Part shown: positions 25,927 through 37,038 of the stretch, piece by piece | Numbering within the stretch: position 1 is the stretch's first letter | Layout of the letters: each line of letters starts with the position of its first letter | NCBI RefSeq assembly: GCF_019343195.1 | Contig: NZ_RPHB01000012.1 | Coordinates: forward strand, 1-64,000 | Length of the DNA stretch: 64,000 nt | Direction: 5' to 3' | Source of the DNA: Arthrospiribacter ruber | GTDB lineage: Bacteria > Bacteroidota > Bacteroidia > Cytophagales > Cyclobacteriaceae | The notes under the pieces: model-generated | Databases searched by the model: none | What the model saw: the letters and a program-made list of their open reading frames with translations, nothing else | What the model was told of the DNA's origin: nothing | Position numbers and translations under genes: made by a program

Positions 25927-26011
25927 CCTTGTCATTTCGAACGTAGAGAGAAATCTATTTAATAGAGTTGACATTAGATTTCTCAGTCGTTCCTCCTTCG
26001 AAATGACAAAG
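25927..26011. repeat. Long inverted repeat (intergenic palindrome)
   Basis: CTTGTCATTTCGAA with GAGAAATCTA on the left is mirrored by TAGATTTCTC and TTCGAAATGACAAAG on the right. The same GTCATTTC/GAGAAATCT words occur inside the 211-bp tandem repeat at 3.7-4.0 kb, so it belongs to an interspersed family. It may also act as a bidirectional terminator. Confidence 0.75.
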
Positions 26012-26066
26012 TGAAGCTATTATAATTAACATTGACCATCTCCTTTATTAATTTCAAAAATCACGA

Positions 26067-26945
26067 TTACCTTGGCAGCATCGGAAACAACCTCTTGATC
26101 TCTTCTTCTCCAGGTTGGGTGCCGTATTCGCAGATTTCGAATGCCTCAACAAACTGCACCCCTGAAGCTTTTTCTTTTCCATACCAATTTTCCAATGCCT
26201 CTCTCACTTGTGGCTGTGGAGGGGCAGTCCGCTTCTTCTTCAGCCATGCCAATCTATCCTCCTTGGTTTCAGGGACCGGATCTGGGTCATTGGCAATCCA
26301 GGGAAGCCACTCGTAAAACTGGGATTCATGGGCATCCATGGCATGGATTTTCCGATCAATCACTGAAGAGATATCTATGGCAATATCTGCTTTGAAAGGA
26401 TTAGGTTTTTGGAAATTATCCTGAAAATAAAGGAACACAGGGTTCTTTTTTAGCGGAGGAGTATCTGCTGCAATGTTGGGAACTCCTACCATAAATGCGG
26501 CATCCTGTACCAAGATAGCCGTGTACCTATGGTCAGGATGGTAATCGTTGGCCCTATGCGAAATGACCACATCAGCATCCCATTCACGGATCTTTCGGAT
26601 GATTTCCAACCGAATGGGCAAAGTTGCCAATAACTCCCCGTCATGATGATCCAAAACCTCGTATGTGATACCCAGTCGTCTTCCGGCCTCCTGACTTTCA
26701 GCAACTCTCCTTTTGGCCAGGACTCCTCCTCCCATTTCCATATGTCCGGCATCTCCATTGGTGACTGAAATAAACTTAACCTGATGCCCCATTTCTGTGA
26801 AAAGCGCTGCTGTACCTCCTCCCTTGATATCGCAATCATCCGGATGGGCACCTATCATCAAGATTTTTAATGGTTTTTCTTGGGCATTTACAGGAAAGTA
26901 AAAGCCACATAACATCAATAAAAAAAAGACTAAGGCATTTTTCAT
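26067..26945 (-). CDS. Exported PIG-L family deacetylase
   Basis: The 292-residue protein has a signal peptide (cleavage near VNAQ, residue 22) and a LmbE/PIG-L domain. The zinc site is AHPDD (residues 33-37) together with SHRANDYHPDHR. The family removes N-acetyl groups from GlcNAc-containing or related substrates. The ATG lies 9 nt after the stop of the aminotransferase gene, so the two form an operon. Periplasmic action on an amino sugar is inference. Confidence 0.9.
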   Translation of the reverse strand: MKNALVFFLLMLCGFYFPVNAQEKPLKILMIGAHPDDCDIKGGGTAALFTEMGHQVKFISVTNGDAGHMEMGGGVLAKRRVAESQEAGRRLGITYEVLDHHDGELLATLPIRLEIIRKIREWDADVVISHRANDYHPDHRYTAILVQDAAFMVGVPNIAADTPPLKKNPVFLYFQDNFQKPNPFKADIAIDISSVIDRKIHAMDAHESQFYEWLPWIANDPDPVPETKEDRLAWLKKKRTAPPQPQVREALENWYGKEKASGVQFVEAFEICEYGTQPGEEEIKRLFPMLPR

Positions 26946-26954
26946 AGGTTTGGG

Positions 26955-28283
26955 TTAATTGGTTTCGTTATTTTTTTCAATGTAAAATTTCTCAAATCTT
27001 TCCATGGCAACTTCAAGTTCTTCATGAGTTACTGACGTGATCACTATTCTGAACATGCCTTTTTTACTGTGACCAAAACCATTTCCTGGAGTAAGTAATA
27101 TGCCTGTTTGCCTGAATATCTCCAGCCAAAGTTGGTGCTGATCCTCATCTGTTTGGTTTTCGAGCAATCCCGAGAGGTCCATCCAGACGAACAGACTCCC
27201 ATAAGAAGGATTGAAAGGAATATGCAGTTTTTTAAGGGTTTGGTTTACTTTAATGTATGAAAGCGTCAAAGCTTCCTGGAATTTTTCGAAGTATTCTTTC
27301 ACAAAATCCTTATCCTTCAGAACCTCCTGCATCAACCACTGGGTATGGTTAGAAATAGCATGGGTCAGGCCGATATTGCGGTAACCTGTGATCAGTGCCT
27401 CATTAAAAGTATGCAAGAGCCCAACCCTGAATCCTGAAATCCCAAAATCTTTGGAAAAGGAATACCATAAATGTAGAAAGGGACTTTTCCTTTCATTCAT
27501 GATTTGACCAAATGACTTGAATTCAATGGGGTTTTTGTAGTCCTTTTTGATTTCCGGGTGTTGCACATTTACCCTAGCTATCCCGTAAATTTCATTTACT
27601 ATCAGGTGAATTTTCTCCTTTTCACACCAATCAGCGATCTCCTGCAATTGATTTTCACTATAAATTCCACCTGTGGGGTTATCCGGACTGGTCAGGATCA
27701 AAATGCGAAACCTACTACCGTTTTCTTCAATTTCCTTTTTGGCTTCTTCCAAATGGGACAATTGGATGGGAATTCCATCTGCCAAGTCGGCAACTTCATG
27801 GTGTGTCTGCAAGTCATATCGCTTCAGTCCGGCCATCACTCCGATATCTGCCGAATAAACTGGATAGCTCGGAGCCGGAATAACAGCCGTATCACCGGAC
27901 TCTGCCAATAAAAAGGTGGTCATTTCTATTACCGAAGTAGCGCCTACAGAACAGGCAATGGTATTGGGGTCTACTGTTTTTTTGACCAAAAATCCCGATA
28001 GAAAATCTGCTGCTGCCTCGCGAAAACTTAGCACCCCTGCGGGATCGCCATAGCTGGCCACCCATTCCGGTATTTCCTGATTCCGGGAGATCTCCTGCAT
28101 TTTATTTCGCAACATCTCCCAACACAGGTGGTTTTCGGCAACAGTCATCGGGAAGGTGCCATCAGGCTTGGAGCTTACGTGGTACCTGTTGGACATGGCT
28201 TCCATGTAAATGTCCATATCCATTCGTAGGGGCTTAGCAGCAGCCATCTGACCTCTGTCTGAGAGGTGGGTATTTTCTTGCAT
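26955..28283 (-). CDS. PLP-dependent class I/II aminotransferase
   Basis: The 442-residue protein is a fold-type I aminotransferase. Visible motifs include SVGATSVIEM near the cofactor phosphate site, SPDNPTGGIY (the conserved NPTG), a LIVNEIYGIA strand and SFSKDFGISGFRVGLL with the PLP lysine and the binding arginine. The reading frame extends upstream to 28454, but ATG 28283 starts the conserved protein and avoids overlap with the divergent gene at 28426. Its closest relatives include ACC synthase-like enzymes; substrate unknown. It is the first gene of an operon with the PIG-L deacetylase. Confidence 0.88.
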   Translation of the reverse strand: MQENTHLSDRGQMAAAKPLRMDMDIYMEAMSNRYHVSSKPDGTFPMTVAENHLCWEMLRNKMQEISRNQEIPEWVASYGDPAGVLSFREAAADFLSGFLVKKTVDPNTIACSVGATSVIEMTTFLLAESGDTAVIPAPSYPVYSADIGVMAGLKRYDLQTHHEVADLADGIPIQLSHLEEAKKEIEENGSRFRILILTSPDNPTGGIYSENQLQEIADWCEKEKIHLIVNEIYGIARVNVQHPEIKKDYKNPIEFKSFGQIMNERKSPFLHLWYSFSKDFGISGFRVGLLHTFNEALITGYRNIGLTHAISNHTQWLMQEVLKDKDFVKEYFEKFQEALTLSYIKVNQTLKKLHIPFNPSYGSLFVWMDLSGLLENQTDEDQHQLWLEIFRQTGILLTPGNGFGHSKKGMFRIVITSVTHEELEVAMERFEKFYIEKNNETN

Positions 28284-28425
28284 GAGTTTTTTAGTTCTAA
28301 AAGATGTAAAAAGATAGGCCAAAAGAATCCATTTTTCAAATCTTACGCGGACTGTAGAAAGAGGTGTAGTATATAAAAAACTTTTAACTAAATTCGTAAA
28401 TCTTATAACTAAATCAAAAGAGCAA

Positions 28426-29619
28426 ATGAAAATGGGATTTTTAAAACATTTCAACCACTTGCCTTATTTCATCATTTTCACTTTGGTTGGGGCTGGGTTT
28501 TCCTGTCAAGAAAAGGAAAAGACAATTGATTCCACTTCGGAGAATGTGATGTATACTTTGGACATTACAGACTCAGTCATGATTGACTACATTGGACAAA
28601 TAGCTTGGTCAGATATCAGCAGTGATGGAAAGCACATTCTGGCTACTAACCCACAGAATTCAGATATATTCCTTATATCTATAGATGGCGAAATAATCGG
28701 CAACTTTAACAAGTCAGGAGATCAGCCTGATGCAATTGGTGGCTCACCGCTTTCCAGACCACAATTTGTCAAAGAGAATGAATGGGCAATTCTGGGAAAA
28801 AAAGGGGTATCGGCCTTCGATTTTGAGGGTCAGTTTACTAAAGCTGCAAAACCGGATTTCCCTGTGACATTATCCATGACGATATCAAATGCCAATATTC
28901 TTCATTTTATGGATGAGGAAAAAGCTTTGGTTTACTACCTTGGAAGAGATGGCAAAAATACATTTTATGTGAATCCTGAATCCAGCCAACTAGAAATCAT
29001 CGATTTAAATACTGGGGATTTTACAGCGGCACTGCCTATTCCCAAGGATTCGAAATTTAAAAATCCCGATAAGATTCACAGTGTGATCACTGCCACTCCT
29101 GTAATGGAGATTAGTGATGGCAAGCTATATTTGGCATTCAAAAATGAGCCAAAACTCTGGATTTATGACCTCAATAATCTAGATGAACCACTAGAACAGA
29201 TTGATATCAATTTTGATCAGTTCATAGAAAAAGAGGGGGTTAATCCCAAAGAGGTAGAAAAAAACAGAGTGAAGTACAGCGCAAAAGATTATACTTATGC
29301 GGCCATCAATAAAATTTTGGTACGTGATGATCAGGTGCTTCTGCAGTTTACCAAAGGCCTAACAGATGCTGAATTTGAAGAAATCACCGAAAGTACAAAA
29401 GATCAAATGGAGATCTTTTCGAAAATATTTGAAAAGAATAAAAATCACTATTGTATTCTTAGTACTACAGGAAAAGTATATCCTATTATTATGCCGGATA
29501 AGGCCGGGGCGGTTGAGTTTTGGGATATGGAGGGAAATTTATGGGTTGGATATAACCGGGAAGAAGAGTTGGATTATGAGGTTTTGTATAAAACGAAATT
29601 GAAAAAAGTGAAAAAATGA
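28426..29619 (+). CDS. Beta-propeller lipoprotein, DUF4221-like (second)
   Basis: The 397-residue lipoprotein (GAGFSC, Cys27) has the repeated strand pattern of propeller proteins (for example DISSDGKHILATNPQNSDIF, LYLAFKNEPKLWIYDL). It resembles in architecture the lipoprotein at 773-1951 but has no adjacent small Cys-rich peptide gene. No catalytic motif is seen. It is divergent from the aminotransferase gene with a 142-bp intergenic space and ends at a bidirectional terminator. Confidence 0.7.
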   Translation: MKMGFLKHFNHLPYFIIFTLVGAGFSCQEKEKTIDSTSENVMYTLDITDSVMIDYIGQIAWSDISSDGKHILATNPQNSDIFLISIDGEIIGNFNKSGDQPDAIGGSPLSRPQFVKENEWAILGKKGVSAFDFEGQFTKAAKPDFPVTLSMTISNANILHFMDEEKALVYYLGRDGKNTFYVNPESSQLEIIDLNTGDFTAALPIPKDSKFKNPDKIHSVITATPVMEISDGKLYLAFKNEPKLWIYDLNNLDEPLEQIDINFDQFIEKEGVNPKEVEKNRVKYSAKDYTYAAINKILVRDDQVLLQFTKGLTDAEFEEITESTKDQMEIFSKIFEKNKNHYCILSTTGKVYPIIMPDKAGAVEFWDMEGNLWVGYNREEELDYEVLYKTKLKKVKK

Positions 29620-29642
29620 CCTTTTACTTTATTTTTTAAAAA

Positions 29643-29678
29643 CTAAAAAACCAGCTCCATTTCCGGAGCTGGCTTTTT
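29643..29678. terminator. Bidirectional terminator
   Basis: Perfect 8-bp stem CCAGCTCC/GGAGCTGG with a 6-nt loop, A-rich on the left and T-rich on the right, lies between the convergent propeller gene and katG. Confidence 0.9.
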
Positions 29679-29696
29679 AAGATTTGTAGGATTAAC

Positions 29697-32102
<2,406 letters not shown>

Positions 32103-32148
32103 TTATTGCTGAAAAACTTAGCTGGATAGTGAAAAAAATCGGGAGAAC

Positions 32149-32178
32149 AAAAAAGCCTGAAAATTCAGGCTTAAAAAA
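32149..32178. terminator. Bidirectional terminator
   Basis: AAGCCTGA/TCAGGCTT stem with a 4-nt loop, flanked by A6 and ending in AAAAAA on the plus strand (T6 on the minus strand). It lies at the 3' end of the minus-strand remnant at 32179-32310. Confidence 0.85.
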
Positions 32179-32310
32179 TCAAAGGTTAAGTTTTCCTTCC
32201 CTTTGATCATCTGGTTGCTCACCGGAACCAGCACTGAGCAACATCTTAATTCCGGCAATGGTATTTCCGTATTTGTTGTCCCAATAATAGCCTGTTTCGG
32301 GGATTACTTG
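32179..32310 (-). pseudogene. C-terminal remnant of a general-stress FMN-binding split-barrel protein
   Basis: The 43 codons before the TGA at 32179 read QVIPETGYYWDNKYGNTIAG then IKMLLSAGSGEQPDDQREGK. This resembles the end of pyridoxamine-phosphate-oxidase-like general stress proteins (YWD, then K-x-L-x-x-x-x-G and a final EGKLxL). A stop codon lies directly upstream and no 5' part exists, so it is a deletion remnant that kept its terminator. Confidence 0.5.
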
Positions 32311-32325
32311 TCATGGTTTCTAATT

Positions 32326-32574
32326 TTAGTTGTTTCTCATTGCCTCAATGAGCTGTTTTTTATTCATTTTACTCCGGCCTTTTATACCGACTTTTTTTGC
32401 TTGCTCATAAAGTTCGGATTTGGTTCGCTCTTCATAATCGCTTGCCTTACCTCCTTTTTTCCCCGAATTGGGGTCATTGGCGATTCTGGCAGCTTTTTCT
32501 TTGCTCATTCCCTGATCTCTCAAAGCCTCATATTGAGCTTCATTTTTGATGCTTGGTCGCTTGTTCTTGGCCAT
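32326..32574 (-). CDS. Small basic protein with Rho N-terminal-like (SAP-type) end
   Basis: The 82-residue, lysine-rich protein begins MAKNKRPSIKNEAQYEALRD and has a KGG motif (NDPNSGKKGGKAS) in the middle. It ends with a helix-extended-loop-helix segment (KSELYEQAKKVGIKGRSKMN, then KKQLIEAMRNN) like the Rho N-terminal/SAP domain, which binds nucleic acid. Such small proteins are widespread in environmental bacteria and poorly studied, often linked to stress. The gene stands alone. Confidence 0.85.
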   Translation of the reverse strand: MAKNKRPSIKNEAQYEALRDQGMSKEKAARIANDPNSGKKGGKASDYEERTKSELYEQAKKVGIKGRSKMNKKQLIEAMRNN

Positions 32575-32782
32575 GGCTCGGTATTTAAAGGATTTTGCTT
32601 CTTAAATGCTTTTTTCAAATTATTTGAAGAAAAACAGGTTTCAATATAGGAACATAATGGTTCAAGGCTAATGCCAAAAACTGGATTGGGAAATAATCAG
32701 GGCATAGTTATTTAACTGCCTGCCTATTTCATCAGCCATTAAAAAAGTCAGTGAAGGTTAGGTTTTTCAGGGAGCAAACCGA

Positions 32783-33745
32783 TTATTCGAAACGTATGTA
32801 TTCAAAGTTATGGGAGCCATCAGCAAACAATTCAAAAAGCGCATAGCCTCTTGGGGTAAACTCATACGGCTCATCACTCCACCAATTGCCTGCTACAGCA
32901 CCACTACAATGGTAATGTATGTCATTGTACAACAGTGATTCCAATATATGTATATGACCACTTATGCATACTTTGACATTCTTATACCTGTCAAAAAGCC
33001 TGATCAGATCCTTCGAATCTGTATGCATCCAAGCACCGGGCACAATCCAGTCCCCAGATTTGGCATTATCCCCATCCAAAAACGGGGTTGCCCCAAGAAT
33101 TGGGATATGGGAAACCACCAAAACAGGCTTTGAGGAAGGGATTTCTTCCAGCGTTTTTTCTAACCATTGCATTTGATCTGTGTCCAGCCGGGCAGTATAC
33201 CAATTTCCATCCGGCTTTTTGATCGTACTATCCAGGACTATAAAATGCCAGCCTTTGGCCTCAAAAGTGTAAAAAGGCCTTTCCATTTCATGCTCCTGCA
33301 TGACCCAAGCCTTTCCTGGATATTCTTCCTCATGAGGAGTTTTACCCCAAACATCATGGTTACCGATACAATGATGGAACTTCAGGCTGGGATAGTGAGC
33401 TCTAATTCTCCTCCAAACAGCCCATTGTGCTTCAACCGCCTCAAAATCTTCACCCAAGGCATCCATGATGATATCTCCTCCATTGACGCAAAAATCAACC
33501 TGCTTTTCATTTTTAAGAATATGATCAAGACATTTCCTGACACCGCTTTCAGCTTCCGGGCCTGGCTTAATATGCATATCCGTCAAATGGGCAAACCTAA
33601 GTACAGGTTCCAGCGAAGATTCTGGAAGGGCTTTTGAATGAGACTCCGTCAAAGTCCATGCACTGGCCAATGCACCTAGGCCAGCGACCTTCAGCAGCTT
33701 TCTTCTATTAAAATCCGGTTTGGTCTGTACTATGTCTTTATCCAT
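32783..33745 (-). CDS. Tat-exported metallophosphoesterase
   Basis: The 320-residue protein has a Tat signal (NRRKLLKVAGLGALASAW) and a calcineurin-like phosphoesterase domain with all metal motifs: DMH (AHLTDMHIKPG), GGD (VNGGDIIMDA), GNHD (CIGNHDVWG), SHIP and GHIH (CISGHIHIL). It probably cleaves phosphate esters or phosphodiesters in the periplasm; the substrate is open. It is divergent from a Tat-exported oxidoreductase gene (34051), with about 300 bp between them in which no further gene is seen. Confidence 0.92.
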   Translation of the reverse strand: MDKDIVQTKPDFNRRKLLKVAGLGALASAWTLTESHSKALPESSLEPVLRFAHLTDMHIKPGPEAESGVRKCLDHILKNEKQVDFCVNGGDIIMDALGEDFEAVEAQWAVWRRIRAHYPSLKFHHCIGNHDVWGKTPHEEEYPGKAWVMQEHEMERPFYTFEAKGWHFIVLDSTIKKPDGNWYTARLDTDQMQWLEKTLEEIPSSKPVLVVSHIPILGATPFLDGDNAKSGDWIVPGAWMHTDSKDLIRLFDRYKNVKVCISGHIHILESLLYNDIHYHCSGAVAGNWWSDEPYEFTPRGYALFELFADGSHNFEYIRFE

Positions 33746-34050
33746 TTGCTGGTCAGATTACTTCTTTTCAAATTAAAGGAATTTCAAACTCAAAACCCTC
33801 ATGGTCACAAGAGGGACGTCAAATTTTTCAATAAATCTACCCAATCATTAAATTCAGACCTAGGTCTTTACTATTCCGATCATTTTCCGCAATCCTTTCC
33901 GTTGATTTTCAATGAATCATTCTGAAAATTGAAATACTCCAATTAATTTGATCCTGTAATAGCATGATTTGCAGAGAAACAACTTTTGGCGACAGATTAA
34001 AATTGACCGAATTAAAAATAAGAAACGCAATAACCAAAACAACCAAAAAC

Positions 34051-35475
34051 ATGTCCACTAACCGACGAGATTTTCTAAAAACAGGGGCTACGGCTGCTTT
34101 AGGCTTAACAGGTTTTAGTATCATAACTCCTAAGGTACTAGGCAAATCGATGGGACACATAGCCCCTTCGGACAAAGTCAACCTTGCCTGTGTAGGTATA
34201 GGAAACAGAGGGAATGAAATCATCAAAGCCCTTTATGAAACCGGTCTTTGCAACATAGTGGCCTTATGCGATGTGGATATGGGAGCTCAGCAGACTTTGG
34301 AAATCATGAATATGTTTCCAAAAGCAAAACAATTTCAAGACTTCCGAAAAATGTTTGACCAAATCGGCAACGAGTTTGAGGCTATCAGCATTGGCACTCC
34401 GGATTTTTCACATTTCCCGGTTACCATGCTGGCCATTGCTGAAGGAAAACATGTCTATGTAGAGAAGCCAATGGCAAGAACATTCCAGGAAGTAGACCTG
34501 ATGATGGCTGCTGCAAAGAAAAATCCAAAAGTAGTCACCCAAATGGGCAACCAAGGACATTCCGAGGCCAATTATTTTCAATTCAAGAGCTGGAAAGAGG
34601 CAGGCATTATCAAAGATGTGACAGCCATCACTGCACATATGAATGCAAGGCGTCGCTGGCATGGATGGGATACTGAGATGACAAGATTTCCAGGTCCAGA
34701 ACCAGTCCCATCAACGTTGGACTGGGACACTTGGCTGAGTCAGGCGCAGCCTAGAGGGTTTCATAAAGATTTTCACAATGGACAGTGGCGCTGCTGGTAC
34801 GACTATGGAATGGGAGCCTTAGGCGACTGGGGTGCGCATATTATCGATAGTGCCCATGAATTTCTGGACTTAGGCCTGCCGCATGAAATCAATCCAGTCA
34901 AACTGAGTGGACACAATCCTTTCTTTTTCCCGATGTCCACTACTCTGGAGTTTAAATTTCCTTCGCGTGGGGACATGCCACCCTTGACCATTACCTGGTA
35001 TGACGGACTGGACAATATCCCTCCTGTACCGGATGGCTATGGCGTATCCGAACTGGACCCCAACATCCCGCCACCAAGTACAGGTCAGATTCAACCTGCC
35101 AAACTCAATCCGGGTAAAATCATTTACAGCAAAGACCTTACATTCAAAGGAGGCTCGCATGGCAGCACATTGTCAATCATCCCAGAAGAAAAAGCCAAGG
35201 AAATGGAGTCAAAGCTTCCCGAGGTACCTGAAAGCCCATCCAACCACTTCGCTAATTTTCTAAAAGCCTGTAAAGGGGAGGAAAAGACGAGGTCTCCATT
35301 TGAAATTGCAGGCCCACTCAGTCAGGTGTTTTGTCTGGGAGTAATGGCTCAGCAAATGGGCGTAAAACTGGAATTTGACCGCGAAAAGAGACAGATCGTC
35401 AACAATCCACTTGCCAATCAGGTATTGGCAGGTATGCCACCGAGGAAAGGCTGGGAAGAGTTTTATAGGGTTTAA
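34051..35475 (+). CDS. Tat-exported Gfo/Idh/MocA family oxidoreductase
   Basis: The 474-residue protein starts at ATG 34051 (the frame is open upstream, but this start puts the Tat motif NRRDFLKTGATAALG at the N-terminus). It has an NAD(P)-binding Rossmann fold (VNLACVGIGNRGNEI), a cofactor-site EKPMA motif (HVYVEKPMARTF) and a catalytic-domain GDWGAHIIDSAH segment. Many exported Bacteroidetes members oxidise or rearrange sugars or act as NAD-dependent glycosidases; the substrate is unknown. A terminator follows at 35495-35523. Confidence 0.92.
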   Translation: MSTNRRDFLKTGATAALGLTGFSIITPKVLGKSMGHIAPSDKVNLACVGIGNRGNEIIKALYETGLCNIVALCDVDMGAQQTLEIMNMFPKAKQFQDFRKMFDQIGNEFEAISIGTPDFSHFPVTMLAIAEGKHVYVEKPMARTFQEVDLMMAAAKKNPKVVTQMGNQGHSEANYFQFKSWKEAGIIKDVTAITAHMNARRRWHGWDTEMTRFPGPEPVPSTLDWDTWLSQAQPRGFHKDFHNGQWRCWYDYGMGALGDWGAHIIDSAHEFLDLGLPHEINPVKLSGHNPFFFPMSTTLEFKFPSRGDMPPLTITWYDGLDNIPPVPDGYGVSELDPNIPPPSTGQIQPAKLNPGKIIYSKDLTFKGGSHGSTLSIIPEEKAKEMESKLPEVPESPSNHFANFLKACKGEEKTRSPFEIAGPLSQVFCLGVMAQQMGVKLEFDREKRQIVNNPLANQVLAGMPPRKGWEEFYRV

Positions 35476-35494
35476 TATTTTCTTATGACATAGG

Positions 35495-35523
35495 GCCACT
35501 GGAAGTAATTTCAGTGGCTTTTT
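35495..35523 (+). terminator. Terminator after the Gfo/Idh/MocA gene
   Basis: GCCACTG/CAGTGGC stem followed by TTTTT. The apparent stop of the opposing Fic fragment lies inside this hairpin. Confidence 0.85.
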
Positions 35524-35870
35524 GTAAGGATATTTTTGCTGAGCAATGAATGGGCTTGGGCAATGGTTTCCTTATTGAGCTCATTGACCTTTGCAAAGCT
35601 GTAGGCATAGTAAAGGTCATCTATTTTTCTGGTGTAATCTGGTGAAAATTCTATCCCGAATTTTTTGTGCTTGATGTAGCTGTCCAATTCGATGGCTTCG
35701 CCCTCTATTTTGCTGCTATATACTGAGGATACAGAGGTGTAAAAACTAAAGCTATCTGTTGAGATTTCGGCGTCTTTCAATGCTTCAAAAGCATGATTTA
35801 AACCTTTCGGAGCTTTTTCCAAGTACTCTGAAAGTAAATAATTGCTTAGAATTAGTAGTTGTTTGTTCAT
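35511..35870 (-). pseudogene. Fic-domain protein, N-terminal fragment
   Basis: The 119 residues match the start of Fic/AMPylase proteins. SSKIEGE (the inhibitory-helix-type motif) and LDSYIKHKKFG are followed by a helical region ending SLLSKNILTKSH. The catalytic HPFxxGNGR motif that should follow is missing, because the frame runs into the terminator of the neighbouring gene. The fragment cannot be an active AMP transferase. It marks the left end of a small region of decayed mobile-type genes. Confidence 0.65.
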
Positions 35871-36148
35871 CTATATTACAGCTCAATAAAAAACTAAGTT
35901 AGTCAACTATTGTGTTGAAAAAAATAAATGGTTTCTAGAGTTGTCTAAAACAAAAAGCCTTGCATTGCTGCAAGGCTTGTGCTCCCCCTATCAACGATGG
36001 TTGCAACCGGAGTAGGGTGTTTTTGGTTTTAAAAGAGGTAATGGAGGAGTTAACTAAGTAAAATTTTCTCTCAGCAAGATTATTAGAAGTTATCGCACCA
36101 AATATTGTCTTCATGGATTGGTTAAAATGATGATTAGATAGTAAAGTG

Positions 36149-36156
36149 TATATTTG
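36149..36156 (+). promoter_or_regulatory. -7 box of the zeta-toxin operon
   Basis: TATATTTG fits TAnnTTTG exactly and lies only 6 nt before the ATG at 36163, so the mRNA would have almost no leader. Confidence 0.5.
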
Positions 36157-36162
36157 TATTCA

Positions 36163-36486
36163 ATGAAGAAACTTTACATCATAGCAGGTTGTAATGGAGC
36201 AGGTAAAACTACTGCTTCCAACACCATTTTGCCTGAAATCCTGGACTGTAAAGAGTTTGTGGATGCAGATGAAATTGCAAAAGGAATCTCTCCTTTCCAA
36301 CCAGAGAAAGCTGGTATTGAAGCGGGAAGATATATGCTGAAAAGAATCAAAAAGTTATTAGAGTCAAGGGAAAATTTTGCTTTTGAAATGACGCTTTCTA
36401 CAAGGAGTTATGTGCAATATGTTGAAAGAGCAAAGGAATTAAATTATCAGGTAACCTGTTTGTTTTTTTTGGTTAGATTCCTATGA
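36163..36486 (+). CDS. Zeta-toxin-like P-loop kinase, N-terminal part (frameshifted)
   Basis: From ATG 36163 the protein starts MKKLYIIAGCNGAGKTTAS, with a Walker A motif (GCNGAGKTT), then DADEIAKGISPF and FAFEMTLSTRSY, matching the zeta toxin family that phosphorylates UDP-activated cell-wall sugars in known members. The frame breaks at a T8 run (36463-36470). With T7 it continues CLFFWLDSYDLAILRVARRV into the following frame and gives one protein of about 192 residues. The second half holds the basic helix and C-terminus, so without correction the product is incomplete. Confidence 0.8.
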   Translation: MKKLYIIAGCNGAGKTTASNTILPEILDCKEFVDADEIAKGISPFQPEKAGIEAGRYMLKRIKKLLESRENFAFEMTLSTRSYVQYVERAKELNYQVTCLFFLVRFL

Positions 36487-36487
36487 C

Positions 36488-36739
36488 TTGGCTATTTTAA
36501 GAGTAGCAAGGCGAGTAAAAGAGGGCGAACATCATATATCTGAAGATTTTGTCAGGAGAAGATATAAAAGCGGTCTTGAGAATTTTTTCAGATTATTTCT
36601 GCCCAAAGTGGATAACTGGTTATTTGTAAATAATTCTGGAGACACTTATGAAATAGTGGCAGAGGGAGGGGTTAATGACGTCACAATTAATAACAAAGAA
36701 TTGTGGGAAGGTTTAAAACAAAAATATTATGGAGACTAA
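36488..36739 (+). CDS. Zeta-toxin-like kinase, C-terminal part (frameshifted)
   Basis: This frame supplies LAILRVARRVKEGEHHISED, then FVRRRYKSGLENFFRLFL, the arginine-rich segment and C-terminal helices of zeta-like kinases, ending at 36739. It is not an independent gene: the natural entry is from the upstream frame through the T8 run. The last 11 nt overlap the start of the small gene at 36729. Confidence 0.8.
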   Translation: MAILRVARRVKEGEHHISEDFVRRRYKSGLENFFRLFLPKVDNWLFVNNSGDTYEIVAEGGVNDVTINNKELWEGLKQKYYGD

Positions 36740-36920
36740 AGAGCAACTAAAAGAGGAAAGAGACAAAATAGTTAAAGGGCTTGAAGAAGCTTATCGCAAG
36801 CTAGTGGAATTCAAAAAAGCGAAGAATAGTCCATTAGTTGTTGTGAGAAATGGTGAAATCGTGGAGATTGACCCAAATGATGTGCAACCAACCATTTCAT
36901 ACAAGCGTAGTCAAGGTTGA
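36729..36920 (+). CDS. Putative antitoxin partner of the zeta-like kinase
   Basis: The 63-residue protein starts inside the end of the kinase gene (overlap 36729-36739), an arrangement typical of toxin-antitoxin pairs. It has a charged amphipathic helix (KEQLKEERDKIVKGLEEAYR) and a short C-terminal strand region (SPLVVVRNGEIVEIDPND). Bacteroidetes zeta-like kinases are often followed by such a small protein. The antitoxin role is inferred from position; no DNA-binding motif is seen. Confidence 0.7.
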   Translation: METKEQLKEERDKIVKGLEEAYRKLVEFKKAKNSPLVVVRNGEIVEIDPNDVQPTISYKRSQG

Positions 36921-37000
36921 TTCATTAGCTTAAGTTTTACGTTTTTAAAAACTTGCAACCATAAAAAACTTCCTCAAATTAATATAAAGGGACATAAAAC

Positions 37001-37030
37001 AAAAAAAGAGGTCGTTTTTGACCTCATTTT
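37001..37030 (-). terminator. Terminator after the tRNA-Asn-like sequence
   Basis: GAGGTC/GACCTC stem, followed on the minus strand by T7. The stretch 36921-37000 shows no gene. Confidence 0.75.
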
Positions 37031-37038
37031 TGATTTCG

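Noticed and set aside
35955-36020. Hairpin with T-run plus TGCTCCCCCT, the same ten bases as the tRNA-Asn 3' end
   Set aside because: No tRNA fold or T arm can be formed from it; ten bases are too few to call an attachment site.
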